21,862 bases of DNA from JADJQU01 sp035490315 (GTDB lineage Bacteria > Planctomycetota > UBA1135 > GCA-002686595). Numbering within the stretch: position 1 is the first letter of the stretch; each line of letters starts with the position of its first letter. The notes below the pieces were generated by a model, which worked only from the letters and a program-made list of their open reading frames with translations, did no database searches and had not been told where the DNA came from. The stretch covers positions 1 through 21,862 of the forward strand of contig DATHET010000293.1 of the NCBI GenBank assembly GCA_035490315.1, written 5' to 3'. Of the stretch, positions 21,763-21,862 are shown piece by piece. Position numbers and translations under genes: made by a program.

Positions 21763-21862
21763 GTACGGAGTCAGGTGAATTCGTCCGGAGTCGTGATGGC
21801 ATCCGGGCGCCGCGATCGCGGCGCCCGGATGCCATCACGACTCCGGACGAATTCACCTGACT
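21763..21862. repeat. Long palindrome, copy E (cut by window end)
   Basis: The centre is at GATC (21814-21817) with the same inner stem as copy D. All pairs visible in the window are perfect; by symmetry the last 6 bp of the right arm (to 21868) fall outside. It lies 43 nt after the RCC1 paralogue 4 stop because the decayed arm lies between. Confidence 0.95.

Noticed and set aside
14311..21862. CRISPR array or integron attC array
   Set aside because: The repeats are spaced by whole genes, not 30-40 bp spacers. attC sites have bulged imperfect arms and conserved GTTRRRY ends, which are not present, and there is no cas gene or integrase.
1..21862. tRNA, rRNA or riboswitch genes
   Set aside because: No cloverleaf with a CCA-type end, rRNA-like stretch or known riboswitch core was recognised in the gaps, all of which are under about 260 bp.

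Overview
This is a GC-rich bacterial window whose content suggests a member of the Planctomycetota. The main reason is the family of large exported beta-propeller proteins (RCC1-type and FG-GAP/VCBS-type) that all end in the same roughly 145-residue cysteine-containing module (TYCTAK..SLGC ... GLLLYG ... CSGVYSID.NAF ... WGRDPGF..PN..TLSN). I associate that style of C-terminus with high-GC marine planctomycetes. This is recognition from memory, not a search, and I would not name a genus.

Layout: 1-197 is the 3' end of a GTP cyclohydrolase II / RibBA gene. 277-2526 (minus) is RCC1 paralogue 1, divergent from a 14-repeat FG-GAP protein at 2721-5333. 5502-9396 is a tight five-gene operon: ECF sigma factor, zinc-finger anti-sigma factor, small membrane coiled-coil protein, PilM/GspL-like protein, PilO/GspM-like protein. 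9547-11670 is a DUF5916-type outer-membrane protein, convergent with an OPT-family transporter (11683-13560, minus). 13625-14302 is an exported, C-terminally anchored protein of unknown function. 14311-21862 is a tandem array of three further RCC1 paralogues.

The most unusual content is a family of near-perfect 106-108 bp palindromes (five copies plus a decayed half copy), each lying just downstream of a stop codon. Four of them bracket the three tandem RCC1 genes with centre-to-centre spacings of 2487, 2487 and 2477 bp; a fifth sits behind the unrelated GspL/GspM-like operon. The outer arms are nearly identical between copies, while part of the inner stem differs from copy to copy and the differences are mirrored in the opposite arm. 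One copy also has a mirrored change in the outer arm. Three of the four RCC1 genes share a motif (TGCTAGCAT, seven variable bases, GACGrGkCAGTCsTC) upstream of the start and the fourth has a degenerate version, which suggests co-regulation.

How the parts may work together (inference): the RCC1 and FG-GAP proteins look like exported two-propeller surface proteins sharing one C-terminal sorting or anchoring module. The sigma/anti-sigma operon encodes inner-membrane parts of a type II secretion / type IV pilus-like machine. I see no tRNA, rRNA, CRISPR array, transposase or integrase in the window, and no gene-free stretch longer than about 260 bp.
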